From Myxococcales bacterium (GTDB lineage: Bacteria; Myxococcota_A; Polyangia; Palsa-1104; JAEUJZ01): a stretch of 64,000 nucleotides of DNA. The notes under the pieces were generated by a model that worked only from the letters and a program-made list of their open reading frames with translations, ran no database searches and was not told the origin of the DNA. Positions 48,674 through 56,354 of the stretch are shown here, piece by piece. The position numbers and the translations under genes were made by a program. Position 1 is the stretch's first letter, and each line of letters begins with the position of its first letter. The stretch covers positions 46,409 through 110,408 of the forward strand of contig JAEUKA010000051.1 of NCBI GenBank assembly GCA_016794465.1. Direction: 5' to 3'.

Positions 48674-50377
48674 ATGAATCGCTGCATTGCCAAGGCAGTC
48701 GTCTGGCTGATGATCGTCGGTCACTCCGCTGGATCGGCTGCGGAGCCGTCGCGCCCGCTGGCCACGACAAGCTCGGCGACAACCTCCGTGCCGACTGGGG
48801 TGCTGTCCGAGGCGGATCTTACCCAGCAGCTGGCCAAGCTGTTGTCTCCTCAGGCGAGCGAGCGACTGGCGGCGGCCCGGCTGATTGCCACGGCGGACAC
48901 TGGCGACGCGGACGGCGAAGCGCGCTATGCCGCCTGGCTGCGGCGCGAGCTGTCCGGTCAAACGGTGGTGCTGCAGCGGCTCATTCACGCGATCTGGGGC
49001 CAGTATCCGAATCCCGAGTACCCACGCGGACCGGGCAAAGATCCGCCGATGTGGCTTGTGCGACCCGAGCCGCCGATTCCGCCCGGCACGCCCAAGAAAG
49101 AAAGGCCCAAACCGCACGATCCCGAGTCGGTGGACTGGCTGACGGCGCTCGCTGAGCTGGACGTGACCCACGAGCCGCTGCTGTCGAGCTTCCCGGTGGA
49201 CGAAGTGCAGAAGACGCGGGCCGAGCTGCTGCTAAAAGTGGCGCTGCTGCGAACGCTGTCGGCAGCGGGGCAGCGCGGCTCGCGGGACGCGGTGCATCCG
49301 GTGTTCGAGCAGGCGTTCGTACGCGACGGAGTGCTGCGTGACGAGTGTGGCCGAATGGTGCGCGCGATGGGCAGTCCCGCGATTCCCGGCCTGATTCGCA
49401 TCTACAACAACCGCAGTCGCGCCAACTACAAGATGCGGCGCTATGCGTCGTATCAGCTCGATCGGATGGATCGGCTGCGGCCCAGCAAAGCGATTGCCTC
49501 GGCGTCCGACGATCTGGTGCGGGCCGACATCATCCACACCTACGGCGAGGTGCTGGCGATCGATGCGGTCGAGGCGATCCTGGAGCAAGTGGCGGCACGC
49601 TCGCGACGGGTCAGGCGAGAGGCACGCTGGGCCTGGCTGCGCTATGTCGACGGGCCACCGCCGCCGCCGGCCCCGAAGCGCAAGCGCAAGCTCCCCGGAG
49701 GCAAGGAAGAGTCCGAGGAAAAAGAGGACTACCTGACCTATCGCGAGCTGGCGACGCTGGCGCTCAAGCGGACCTACAAGACGGTGTTTGCGGTCGAGCC
49801 GCCTGAAAAGCTCACGGTGCGGCAGCTCACCGACGAGCTGTTTGCCCATTACGACCAGCAGGAAGAGGCGCTGTTCGCCAAGCTGTTCGCGAGTGGCACC
49901 GCCCATCTGGCCGCCGGTCAGCCCAAGTCTGCCGTCGCTGAGTTCGGCTGGATCTTGGCCAACCAGCCCGATCATCCGCGTCGCGCTGAGATGGCGGCGG
50001 CGTTCCGTCAGTATGGCAGTCAAGTGGCCGAGGAAGCGGAGCGAAAAAATGACGACTCGCTGCGCAGTCAGGCGGTGGGCTGGCTTCGTCACTCGCTGCT
50101 GCTCTTCCGCAGTCAGCCGGGGGCGGCGACGCTGGCGGCGCAGGTTCATCTTCTCGATGGCAAGCTCGCGCTGCGGCAAGGCGGCGACGGGAAGACCGAC
50201 TTTGCGCTGGCGCTGCGGAGCGATCCCAGCCTCGATGAGGCCCGGCTCTATCTCAGTCGCTTGCAGACCCAGCCGCAGCGACGGATAAGCTGGCTGCGCT
50301 GGCTGTGTCTTGGACTGCTCGCCGGGGGCCTGTTGCTGCTGGGGCTGTGGCGTCGGCAGTCGGCGTCGATCAAGTAG
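48674..50377 (+). CDS. Exported membrane protein with HEAT/TPR-like helical repeats
   Basis: The 567-residue protein has a signal peptide (AVVWLMIVGHSAGSAAE) and an alpha-helical body of HEAT-like and TPR-like repeats. A Pro-rich, Lys-rich insert (about residues 328-355) interrupts it, and a C-terminal membrane span (about 538-560) ends in WRRQSASIK. The bulk would lie in the periplasm, anchored at the C-terminus. No enzymatic motif is seen. It follows glyA closely but has no evident metabolic link; the upstream reading frame overlapping glyA was discarded because the signal peptide marks the start. Confidence 0.62.
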   Translation: MNRCIAKAVVWLMIVGHSAGSAAEPSRPLATTSSATTSVPTGVLSEADLTQQLAKLLSPQASERLAAARLIATADTGDADGEARYAAWLRRELSGQTVVLQRLIHAIWGQYPNPEYPRGPGKDPPMWLVRPEPPIPPGTPKKERPKPHDPESVDWLTALAELDVTHEPLLSSFPVDEVQKTRAELLLKVALLRTLSAAGQRGSRDAVHPVFEQAFVRDGVLRDECGRMVRAMGSPAIPGLIRIYNNRSRANYKMRRYASYQLDRMDRLRPSKAIASASDDLVRADIIHTYGEVLAIDAVEAILEQVAARSRRVRREARWAWLRYVDGPPPPPAPKRKRKLPGGKEESEEKEDYLTYRELATLALKRTYKTVFAVEPPEKLTVRQLTDELFAHYDQQEEALFAKLFASGTAHLAAGQPKSAVAEFGWILANQPDHPRRAEMAAAFRQYGSQVAEEAERKNDDSLRSQAVGWLRHSLLLFRSQPGAATLAAQVHLLDGKLALRQGGDGKTDFALALRSDPSLDEARLYLSRLQTQPQRRISWLRWLCLGLLAGGLLLLGLWRRQSASIK

Positions 50378-50413
50378 CCTGCCTCTGACTTGCCAAGTCC
50401 CGTCGCAGCTTCG

Positions 50414-50442
50414 TTGACCGCCCCGAGCGACTTCCCTACTAT
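50414..50442 (+). promoter_or_regulatory. Sigma70-like promoter for the small lipoprotein gene
   Basis: TTGACC (50414-50419) and TACTAT (50437-50442) are separated by exactly 17 bp, a good housekeeping-type promoter. It is followed 45 bp later by a GGAGG ribosome site and the start codon. It suggests independent, possibly strong expression of the small lipoprotein. Confidence 0.55.
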
Positions 50443-50487
50443 CCGCAGGTTCCTACGAGGAACAACAAACCTTTCGGAGGTCGGACA

Positions 50488-50700
50488 ATGAAGAAGGTAC
50501 TTGGTATTGCGTTGCTTGGTCTGCTCGTCAGTGTGTCGGCGTGTGGCCCCAAGGCCCAAAACGGCGGAACCACCGTCGCTCCTCCCGTAGGTGGTGCGGC
50601 CCCAGCAGGTGGCACGGGTGGAGCGGCTCCGTCGGGCGCAGCTCCGGGCGCAGCTCCCTCGATGAACGCCAATCCCGGCGCCGCCCCCGCCGCTCCATAA
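50488..50700 (+). CDS. Small low-complexity lipoprotein
   Basis: The 70-residue precursor has a clear lipoprotein signal (MKKVLGIALLGLLVSVSAC). The mature part is about 50 residues of Gly, Ala and Pro with few other residues. A GGAGG ribosome site and a good sigma70-like promoter precede it, so it is likely well expressed. Small abundant lipoproteins of this type often pad or tether the outer membrane. Nothing in the sequence shows a specific function. Confidence 0.68.
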   Translation: MKKVLGIALLGLLVSVSACGPKAQNGGTTVAPPVGGAAPAGGTGGAAPSGAAPGAAPSMNANPGAAPAAP

Positions 50701-50778
50701 CCACCCCCGGTTACCGCTCTTGAAGCAGCGCCTCGACTTCGTGTGAGATCTCATCGAGCTCACCCGTACGGATTCCCT

Positions 50779-52275
50779 TCAACGCGGGCAGCTGGTCGGT
50801 TCGGTCTTGGCCGGTGCTCGCCGACGGGTTGTGGTGCGCACGCGCAGGAGCGCTAGCAGTCCCAGGCCGAACAGGATCGCGAGGGGCGATGCTGCCGGCG
50901 GCGCGTGACCGCCCACATTGCACGAGCAGCCGCTCGCCGTAGTCGCGGTGACGGTGAATCCGCCGCTCAGGCGACCGATCGCACCGTCGGGATTTTTGAC
51001 CACCACATCGTAGACGCCAACCGGCAAGTCGCCGGGAACAAAGACCTTGATGGTCTGGTCATCTTCGACCAGGACGTTGGTGAGGGCGACAAGGCGGCTC
51101 TGGCCCTCCAAGTAGACGCTGGAGCTGGGGGCCGCCGACACAAAGCCACTGCCTTGGATGATCGCCGGTCCAGACTTGCCTTGCTCCAGCTCCGGCGGGG
51201 CAATCGACACCACCAGCGGACGCCGCCCACTGCCCCCGTCCCCGACGGTCGCAAGATCCACCGGAGTCATCGCAAGATCCACCGGAGTCATCGCAAGATC
51301 CGCCGGAGTCATCGCAAGATCCGCCGGATTCATCGCAAGATCCGCCGGAGTCATCGCTAGATCCGCCGGAGTCATCGCTAGGTCCATCGGAGTCATCGCA
51401 AGATCCGTCGGAGTCATCGCAAGATCCGCCGGAGTCATCGCAAGATCCGTCGGTGGGCCAGCCAGGTCGGCGGACATCCGCATGTCAGCGGGCACTCCCA
51501 GATCAGCGGGCATGGCCATGTCAGCCGGAGTGGCATCGACGCAGCCAGCATTCGCGGTCTGGATGGCAATCATGATCTTGGTCAGAGACGACTCCAGCTC
51601 CAGCGCGGTCGTGCCTTTGTAATAGCGAGCCATGGTCGCTTCGGGATAGCCCCCGGCGTCCGCCATCTGTCCAAGCGCAAGCTGCTCGCTGCTCGACAGT
51701 CCATCCCCGACACCGACAACATATGTGCCAATCGAGGGGGATGCGGTGCGCGCCAGCGTGATCTGATTGACAGTGCCGGTGACGGTATCGGGCTCGCCGC
51801 CGCAGCCTGGACCGCCATCGGTAAGCAGGATGATGTACTGCTTGCGGGTGGCGTCTTTTAGCTCGGTCAGGGTCGCTGCATCGCGAATGGCGGTGCCGCT
51901 GGGAGTTGAGCCACTGGGCATCGCCGCAGCCAGGGCCGCTGCAATCATCGCCTTGGTCGAGTAGTCGGGACGGACGGCAAGCAGGGAGTCGCAGCTTGCT
52001 TTCGGAAACAGCGCCAGGCCAATCTTGGCAGCGCGCAGCGGATCGGCCAGTCCCACCAGCTTGTTGACAATCTGCGTCGCGGTTGACCAGCGCGTCCCGC
52101 CTCCCGACATCAGCGAGCTCATCGAGCCAGAGCGGTCGAGCACAATGTGGACGTTGGGACACGAAGCGGCAGCCGCAAGCGCTGGCGCCCCCAAGACAGC
52201 GAGCGTGGCAAACAACCCCATCGCACAGAGAAACCGTTTTCCACCAGCCGCAGACAACCGCACGCGCCAAGACAT
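50779..52275 (-). CDS. VWA-domain surface protein with DLAMTPA repeats, IPT/TIG domain and MYXO-CTERM-like tail
   Basis: The 498-residue precursor has a signal peptide and then a von Willebrand A domain (about residues 35-255) with the metal-binding site DRSGSMS and the TDGGPG loop. A linker follows, made of 'P-x-D-x-x-M' units and nine or more DLAMTP-x repeats (about 262-350). Next comes an IPT/TIG-like Ig fold (about 358-445). A tail GCSCNVGGHAPP, a hydrophobic span and an Arg cluster resemble a myxobacterial sorting signal. The protein would be displayed on the surface, with VWA as an adhesive head and the repeats as a stalk. Its ligand is unknown. Confidence 0.8.
   Translation of the reverse strand: MSWRVRLSAAGGKRFLCAMGLFATLAVLGAPALAAAASCPNVHIVLDRSGSMSSLMSGGGTRWSTATQIVNKLVGLADPLRAAKIGLALFPKASCDSLLAVRPDYSTKAMIAAALAAAMPSGSTPSGTAIRDAATLTELKDATRKQYIILLTDGGPGCGGEPDTVTGTVNQITLARTASPSIGTYVVGVGDGLSSSEQLALGQMADAGGYPEATMARYYKGTTALELESSLTKIMIAIQTANAGCVDATPADMAMPADLGVPADMRMSADLAGPPTDLAMTPADLAMTPTDLAMTPMDLAMTPADLAMTPADLAMNPADLAMTPADLAMTPVDLAMTPVDLATVGDGGSGRRPLVVSIAPPELEQGKSGPAIIQGSGFVSAAPSSSVYLEGQSRLVALTNVLVEDDQTIKVFVPGDLPVGVYDVVVKNPDGAIGRLSGGFTVTATTASGCSCNVGGHAPPAASPLAILFGLGLLALLRVRTTTRRRAPAKTEPTSCPR
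51251..51450. repeat. 21-bp in-frame tandem repeats in the VWA protein gene
   Basis: About nine copies of a 21-bp unit (GCAAGATCCACCGGAGTCATC and close variants) encode the DLAMTP-x heptapeptide linker. Copies differ at few bases, which suggests recent expansion and possible length variation between strains. Confidence 0.85.
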
Positions 52276-52505
52276 GAGAAACCTCGCAGAAGAAACAGGA
52301 ATGAGAGCGCTGGCTTGTAACACCAGCCCGCCCAAAAGGCACGCGCCTCTACGGTTGGCAGTCCTGTCCTTCCACCAGGGGTCCCGGGGGCGCTGGCATT
52401 TTCCCTCCTTTCGTTGCGTAGACGTTCATGGTGGGATGGCCTCCCACTTGAAGCATTACGTGCCCTGCTGTTCGACGGGCGCAACGCAAACCGAAGGAGG
52501 CAACC
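52276..52505. other. Intergenic region with a small perfect hairpin
   Basis: This 230-bp divergent gap must hold the promoters of the VWA protein and of the AHSA1-like gene. A 6-bp perfect stem with a 5-base loop (GTGGGA/TCCCAC, 52431-52447) is visible. No promoter boxes at standard spacing were convincing and no reading frame looks real. Confidence 0.3.
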
Positions 52506-53003
52506 GTGAACGAAAGCAAGCAAGACAGCATCTCGCAAGGCGTCAGTCCGTTTGAGCTGTCGATTCGCCGCACCATTGATGCACCCCGGGCTGCGGTCTG
52601 GCGCTGTTGGGTCGAGCCGTCGCTGCTCAAGCAGTGGTACTGCCCCAAGCCGTGGTTTGTAAGTCACGCCGAACAGGATGTCCGTCCCGGGGGAGCCAGC
52701 CTGGTGGTGATGAATGGTCCGGGCGGCGAAGAAGTCCGCAATCCCGGCCAGTTCCTCGAGGTGGTCGATGGGCAGCGGCTGGTGTTTACCGATGCGTTCT
52801 CTGGCGACTGGCATCCGGCGGGCAAGCCGTTCATGGTCGGTTTCGTCGAGCTGCGCGATCTACCGGGCGGGAAGACGGACCTGCACTGGGGCGCACGGCA
52901 CTGGAATGCAGCCGACCGCGACCAGCACCTCGCGATGGGCTTTGAGCCCGGCTGGAATGCGGCGGCGGATCAGCTCAACCAGCTCGCGCAGTCGCTCGGC
53001 TGA
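52506..53003 (+). CDS. SRPBCC/AHSA1-family protein
   Basis: The 165-residue cytosolic protein matches the AHSA1 branch of the START/SRPBCC fold: FELSIRRTIDAPRAAVWRCWVEPSLLKQWYCP at the start, then VRPGGASLVVM, RLVFTDAF and a C-terminal MGFEPGWNAAADQLNQLAQSL helix. These proteins form a deep hydrophobic pocket for small ligands. It starts with GTG, supported by a GAAGGAGG ribosome site. No gene around it points to the ligand. Confidence 0.88.
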   Translation: MNESKQDSISQGVSPFELSIRRTIDAPRAAVWRCWVEPSLLKQWYCPKPWFVSHAEQDVRPGGASLVVMNGPGGEEVRNPGQFLEVVDGQRLVFTDAFSGDWHPAGKPFMVGFVELRDLPGGKTDLHWGARHWNAADRDQHLAMGFEPGWNAAADQLNQLAQSLG

Positions 53004-53053
53004 TACACGGGGTGGCCTTGCCGCAGAAATGCCCCCGTCAGCCGCTTGTACGG

Positions 53054-53926
53054 TCACTCTGGACACGCTTTTGGCACCAGATCGAAGGTGATGTTGGAGT
53101 AGTGCACGCCATCGTAGGTGGTCAGCGTGCGCGGACGGCCACAGAGCTGCGTGGTCTTTTGGCGACGCGCAAACAGCATCGAGAAGCTTGCGGCGAGTCC
53201 CTTCCAGTCGGGCGTGTGGAACTCATAGCGCAGCAGCCGACCTTCCTGTTCCTCGCAAAAGCTGCAAGTAAACGTGACCTCGGTGTGATCGGTCAGCACC
53301 AGACGGGCGCGGCTGATGTGGAGCTCACTGTATTCGAGATGGGTATCCGCGACGCTGTCTGCGCTGGCCAGCACGTCGAGCAGCTCTGCCAAGACATACC
53401 GGCGCTGGTGGACCGTCACGCTCAGCTGACCAAGCGGCACCTTGTGGATGATCTGCTCGATCTGCTTCACTTCGCGCGGACCCAGCTCGCGACGTTGGAC
53501 CCGCAGCTGCTTGAAGCGTGTCTCAAGCTCGTTTAGCTTGATACGCAATGCCTGAATTCGGCTGTCTTTCTGTTGATTCATATGACCGCGAAGTTCGGTG
53601 ATTTGCTGGTTCACTTGCTGCAATTCCGAGCTGTTCTTCTCTATGCGCTGCTGCTGCGCGGTCAGGAGCGCCAAGACCTCCAGCCGTAGCTTGTCTACCT
53701 CTACAGTGGATTTGGTGCCAGAGCGCTGACAGTGATGGTCGATCTCACGGACTACTTCTTCAAGAATGTGGATGATCGACTGTCGATTGAGACGCTCCAG
53801 CACCGCCAAGGACACAGTGTCCGTGGCAATAACAGGCTTGAGCGGGCCGAAAGAGTCGCCGTCTGTTGCGATCTTAGGCTCCCGATCAGCTGGGTTGGAG
53901 TTAGAAGTTGAGCTGGAGCCAGACAT
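53054..53926 (-). CDS. ERLNR-family coiled-coil protein A (N-terminal motif plus shared C-terminal domain)
   Basis: The 290-residue protein has no signal peptide or membrane span. After a Ser-rich lead, residues 41-66 carry the motif shared by this locus (LAVLERLNRQSIIHILEEVVREIDHH, here split for length). A Gln/Glu/Leu-rich coiled coil (about 75-148) and a short conserved linker (GPREVKQIEQIIHK, about 149-162) follow. The C-terminal domain (about 165-285) has elements common to its neighbours: ELLDVLASAD, ARLVLTD, EFHTPDWKGL, ASF, LFARRQ, LCGR, YSNITFDL. I do not recognise the family. It is the smallest full member of the four-gene locus and is divergent from the membrane-anchored member. 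Confidence 0.7.
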   Translation of the reverse strand: MSGSSSTSNSNPADREPKIATDGDSFGPLKPVIATDTVSLAVLERLNRQSIIHILEEVVREIDHHCQRSGTKSTVEVDKLRLEVLALLTAQQQRIEKNSSELQQVNQQITELRGHMNQQKDSRIQALRIKLNELETRFKQLRVQRRELGPREVKQIEQIIHKVPLGQLSVTVHQRRYVLAELLDVLASADSVADTHLEYSELHISRARLVLTDHTEVTFTCSFCEEQEGRLLRYEFHTPDWKGLAASFSMLFARRQKTTQLCGRPRTLTTYDGVHYSNITFDLVPKACPE

Positions 53927-54086
53927 CTACATAAATGCCTGTCGTACGGTATCACCATCGCTACACAGACTGCAATGATGTCGGGTTGTGTCGGATAGGG
54001 ACAGTGACCTTGCGAGTATCCCATAGTGGCGATATGCTGCGACAGTTGGGGAATCCCCCTGCGTGCTCCTTACTGGGTGACCCTGC

Positions 54087-54758
54087 ATGGCTGCTCCTTC
54101 CACCGATGAAAACCAGGGCTCTGCGGACAGTCCGGTTTCGGAAGGGGTCACCGATACGGAACCTGTGGACCGACTCCGCAGCGTGGTTCCGACCGGAGCC
54201 ATCTTCTGCGCCGCAATCGAGCGCCTGAATCGGGAATCGCACCTGCGACTCCTGGAAGAGCTCATCGAGGAGGTGGATCAGCACGGTCAGCTGCTCACCG
54301 AGCGGGCCCAGGTTGCGGCCATGCCGTCGAGTCGTGAGCGAGTTGCCCGCCTGGCTCCGATCATCGAGGCCGTTACGACTCAGCTCGAAGCCAAGCTTGG
54401 CGAGACGCTGGATGAGAAGCTCCGGAGTCTGAATGCCCAGCTGCTGCGCGGCCACAATGCGCAGGTGGCGACGCAGCCACTGCCACGATCGCGACCGCAG
54501 CCACGTGGGACCACGCTGCACAGACTGCTGCTCACTGCCGGCATCGTGGTGCTCTGTTTTCTGAGCGGACTGTTTCTCGGCAAGCAGGCTATGGTGGCGC
54601 TGCGTCCAGCCAGCTCGGTGGCGCCGCCGACGCTGCCGCCGACGCTGCCGCCGACACCTGCTTCCCAGACCGCCGCCACTCCCGGCCCCCGGTCCGCTGC
54701 CGCTCCCCCGTGCTGTCAGCCTTGTGTCGATCCTGCCAAGTCGGATCGATTCCCATGA
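54087..54758 (+). CDS. ERLNR-family protein B, membrane-anchored variant without the C-terminal domain
   Basis: The 223-residue protein carries the locus motif at residues 42-67 (AAIERLNRESHLRLLEELI, then EEVDQHG). A charged helical segment (about 85-120) and one membrane span (about 146-168, LLLTAGIVVLCFLSGLFLGK) follow. The extracytoplasmic tail is Pro/Ala-rich and ends with CCQPC. The shared C-terminal domain of its neighbours is absent. The ERLNR part would lie in the cytoplasm, so this member could dock the soluble relatives to the membrane. It is the only plus-strand gene of the locus, convergent with the next member. Confidence 0.68.
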   Translation: MAAPSTDENQGSADSPVSEGVTDTEPVDRLRSVVPTGAIFCAAIERLNRESHLRLLEELIEEVDQHGQLLTERAQVAAMPSSRERVARLAPIIEAVTTQLEAKLGETLDEKLRSLNAQLLRGHNAQVATQPLPRSRPQPRGTTLHRLLLTAGIVVLCFLSGLFLGKQAMVALRPASSVAPPTLPPTLPPTPASQTAATPGPRSAAAPPCCQPCVDPAKSDRFP

Positions 54759-54771
54759 CCAACGGCACCTA

Positions 54772-54807
54772 CGCCGCTACATGCGCCGCTACATGCGCCG
54801 CTACATT
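54772..54807. repeat. Three tandem 12-bp repeats at the junction of convergent genes
   Basis: CGCCGCTACATG occurs at 54772-54783 and 54784-54795, with a one-base variant at 54796-54807. The array sits between two convergent members of the ERLNR locus and covers the stop codon of the minus-strand gene. Slippage is the simplest origin; no function is evident. Confidence 0.7.
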
Positions 54808-56354
54808 CGATCGATCCGCACGTTGTCGATGGCCGGCCCCGCAGCTCCGGACGTAGTGCTCTGGAACTTCAGCACCGTCTTGTCCGAGGTCGCGGTAAAC
54901 AGATAGGTCTTCATCACCCATCCCATCGCGCCCAGCGACTTGCGCCAGACACTAAAGGAAAACAGCGCCTCTTGGCTGCCGGTCGCGTGGACCTTGAGCG
55001 TCTTTGTCTCTGGGGGATGACCGGCTTTGGGATTGCCCGCCATCAGGAACGTCACCCGATACGTGGCCCCCGGAGTGGTCTTGATGGTCTGCTGAATCGA
55101 GCCGGGTCCCGAGGTGTTCAGATGGAGGCTGCGCTGCTGGGCATCACCGGACTGCCAGAGCGTTCCGATGTAGTCCACTCCCTGTCCGCCAATCACCCAG
55201 CCGGGCAGCTGATCGGGACCGGCTCGCAGCGACACAAACCGCCCCGGCACCGGCCCTTGCTCGAAGCTCCCGTTGAGGATCTCGACCTCGCGCTCGCGCT
55301 GTGCGATGGGAGGCGGAGTCACCGGAGTCACCTCGGTCACCGGAGTCACCTCGGTCACCGGAGTCACCTCGGTCACCGGCTTCACTTCTCGTTTCGGAGC
55401 AGGTTCAGGGGCGCGCACCGTCAGATCGAAGACAATATTAGTCGTATAAAGTACTTCATATTTGTCCAGGGTCAGAGATCTCTTACACATCGGCAGCTGA
55501 TGCGACTGCTTGGCAAAGCGAATCTTGAACGACGCCGGCAGTCCCTTCCAGCTCGCGGTCGTAAACACCAGCTCAAAGATCGACCCCGGCAGCTCGTGTC
55601 GCACGCAGTCAAACAGGACCACTGTCTCATCGGTCAGCAGAAGCCGCGCACCGCACAGGTTCCGCTGCTGCCCCGGCTGATACAGAAATTCGGTCTGGGC
55701 CAGCTGATCTACGCCGGCCAGGATCTGTAGCAGCTTATCGAGACGGAGCCGCGCGCCACTTCCGCCCACACTCAGGTTCAGGATCATCGCCGCAACGTCG
55801 TGCTCTTGCAGCGCTTTGTGCAGCAGCAGCTCCACCTGCTGCCGCTCCCCTTCGCTGAGCGTCTCGGCCTCCGCTTGGACCCGCTGAACCTCCACGTGTA
55901 GCGCCGTGAGCTGCTGCTGGAGCTCTTGCAACTCCGCTTCGGAGAGCGGGCTGCCCAGCCGACTCTGCAGCGTCACGTCCAGCCGCTGCGGTAGCTGTTC
56001 CTGGAGCTGTGCAATGAGCCTCGGCAGCTGCGTCGGAAGCTGCTGCGACACCAGATGCCCAACCGAGACTTGCAGGCTGGCCAGGCTCTGCTGGTGCTGC
56101 TCTAGCAGCGCGCGCAGCGTACACCCGATGGCGCCAAGCTCTCGCTCCGACTGATCCAGCGTCCCCCGCAGCACCTCCGCTTGCTGCCCAAGCTCTTGCC
56201 GGAGCGTCAGCACCGACGGTTCCACTTCGGACTCGAGCTTGCGGCAGTGCGCGTCCAGCTCGCTTGTCACCTGCTGGAGCAGCGCCAGGATCGACGGCCG
56301 GTTCAGCCGCTCAAGTGCCGCCCCAACGAATCCCGAGGTGTCGAGCCATCCCAT
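54801..56354 (-). CDS. ERLNR-family protein C with DUF642-like C-terminal domain
   Basis: The 517-residue protein has the locus motif at residues 11-36 (GAALERLNRPSILALLQQV). A long coiled coil (about 40-165) and the linker EGERQQVELLLHK (168-180) follow. The shared C-terminal domain spans about 190-312 (KLLQILAGVD, GARLLLTD, VRHELPG, WKGLPASFKIRF, MCKRSL, TNIVFDL). Three to four TPVTEV repeats (about 326-346) lead into a DUF642/choice-of-anchor-C-like beta domain (about 359-517; NGSFEQGP, LPGWVIGG, GPGSIQQTI, GPAIDNVRI). That domain is normally extracellular, but there is no signal peptide here. Its ATG overlaps the stop of the lamin-tail member (TAATG). Confidence 0.75.
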   Translation of the reverse strand: MGWLDTSGFVGAALERLNRPSILALLQQVTSELDAHCRKLESEVEPSVLTLRQELGQQAEVLRGTLDQSERELGAIGCTLRALLEQHQQSLASLQVSVGHLVSQQLPTQLPRLIAQLQEQLPQRLDVTLQSRLGSPLSEAELQELQQQLTALHVEVQRVQAEAETLSEGERQQVELLLHKALQEHDVAAMILNLSVGGSGARLRLDKLLQILAGVDQLAQTEFLYQPGQQRNLCGARLLLTDETVVLFDCVRHELPGSIFELVFTTASWKGLPASFKIRFAKQSHQLPMCKRSLTLDKYEVLYTTNIVFDLTVRAPEPAPKREVKPVTEVTPVTEVTPVTEVTPVTPPPIAQREREVEILNGSFEQGPVPGRFVSLRAGPDQLPGWVIGGQGVDYIGTLWQSGDAQQRSLHLNTSGPGSIQQTIKTTPGATYRVTFLMAGNPKAGHPPETKTLKVHATGSQEALFSFSVWRKSLGAMGWVMKTYLFTATSDKTVLKFQSTTSGAAGPAIDNVRIDRM

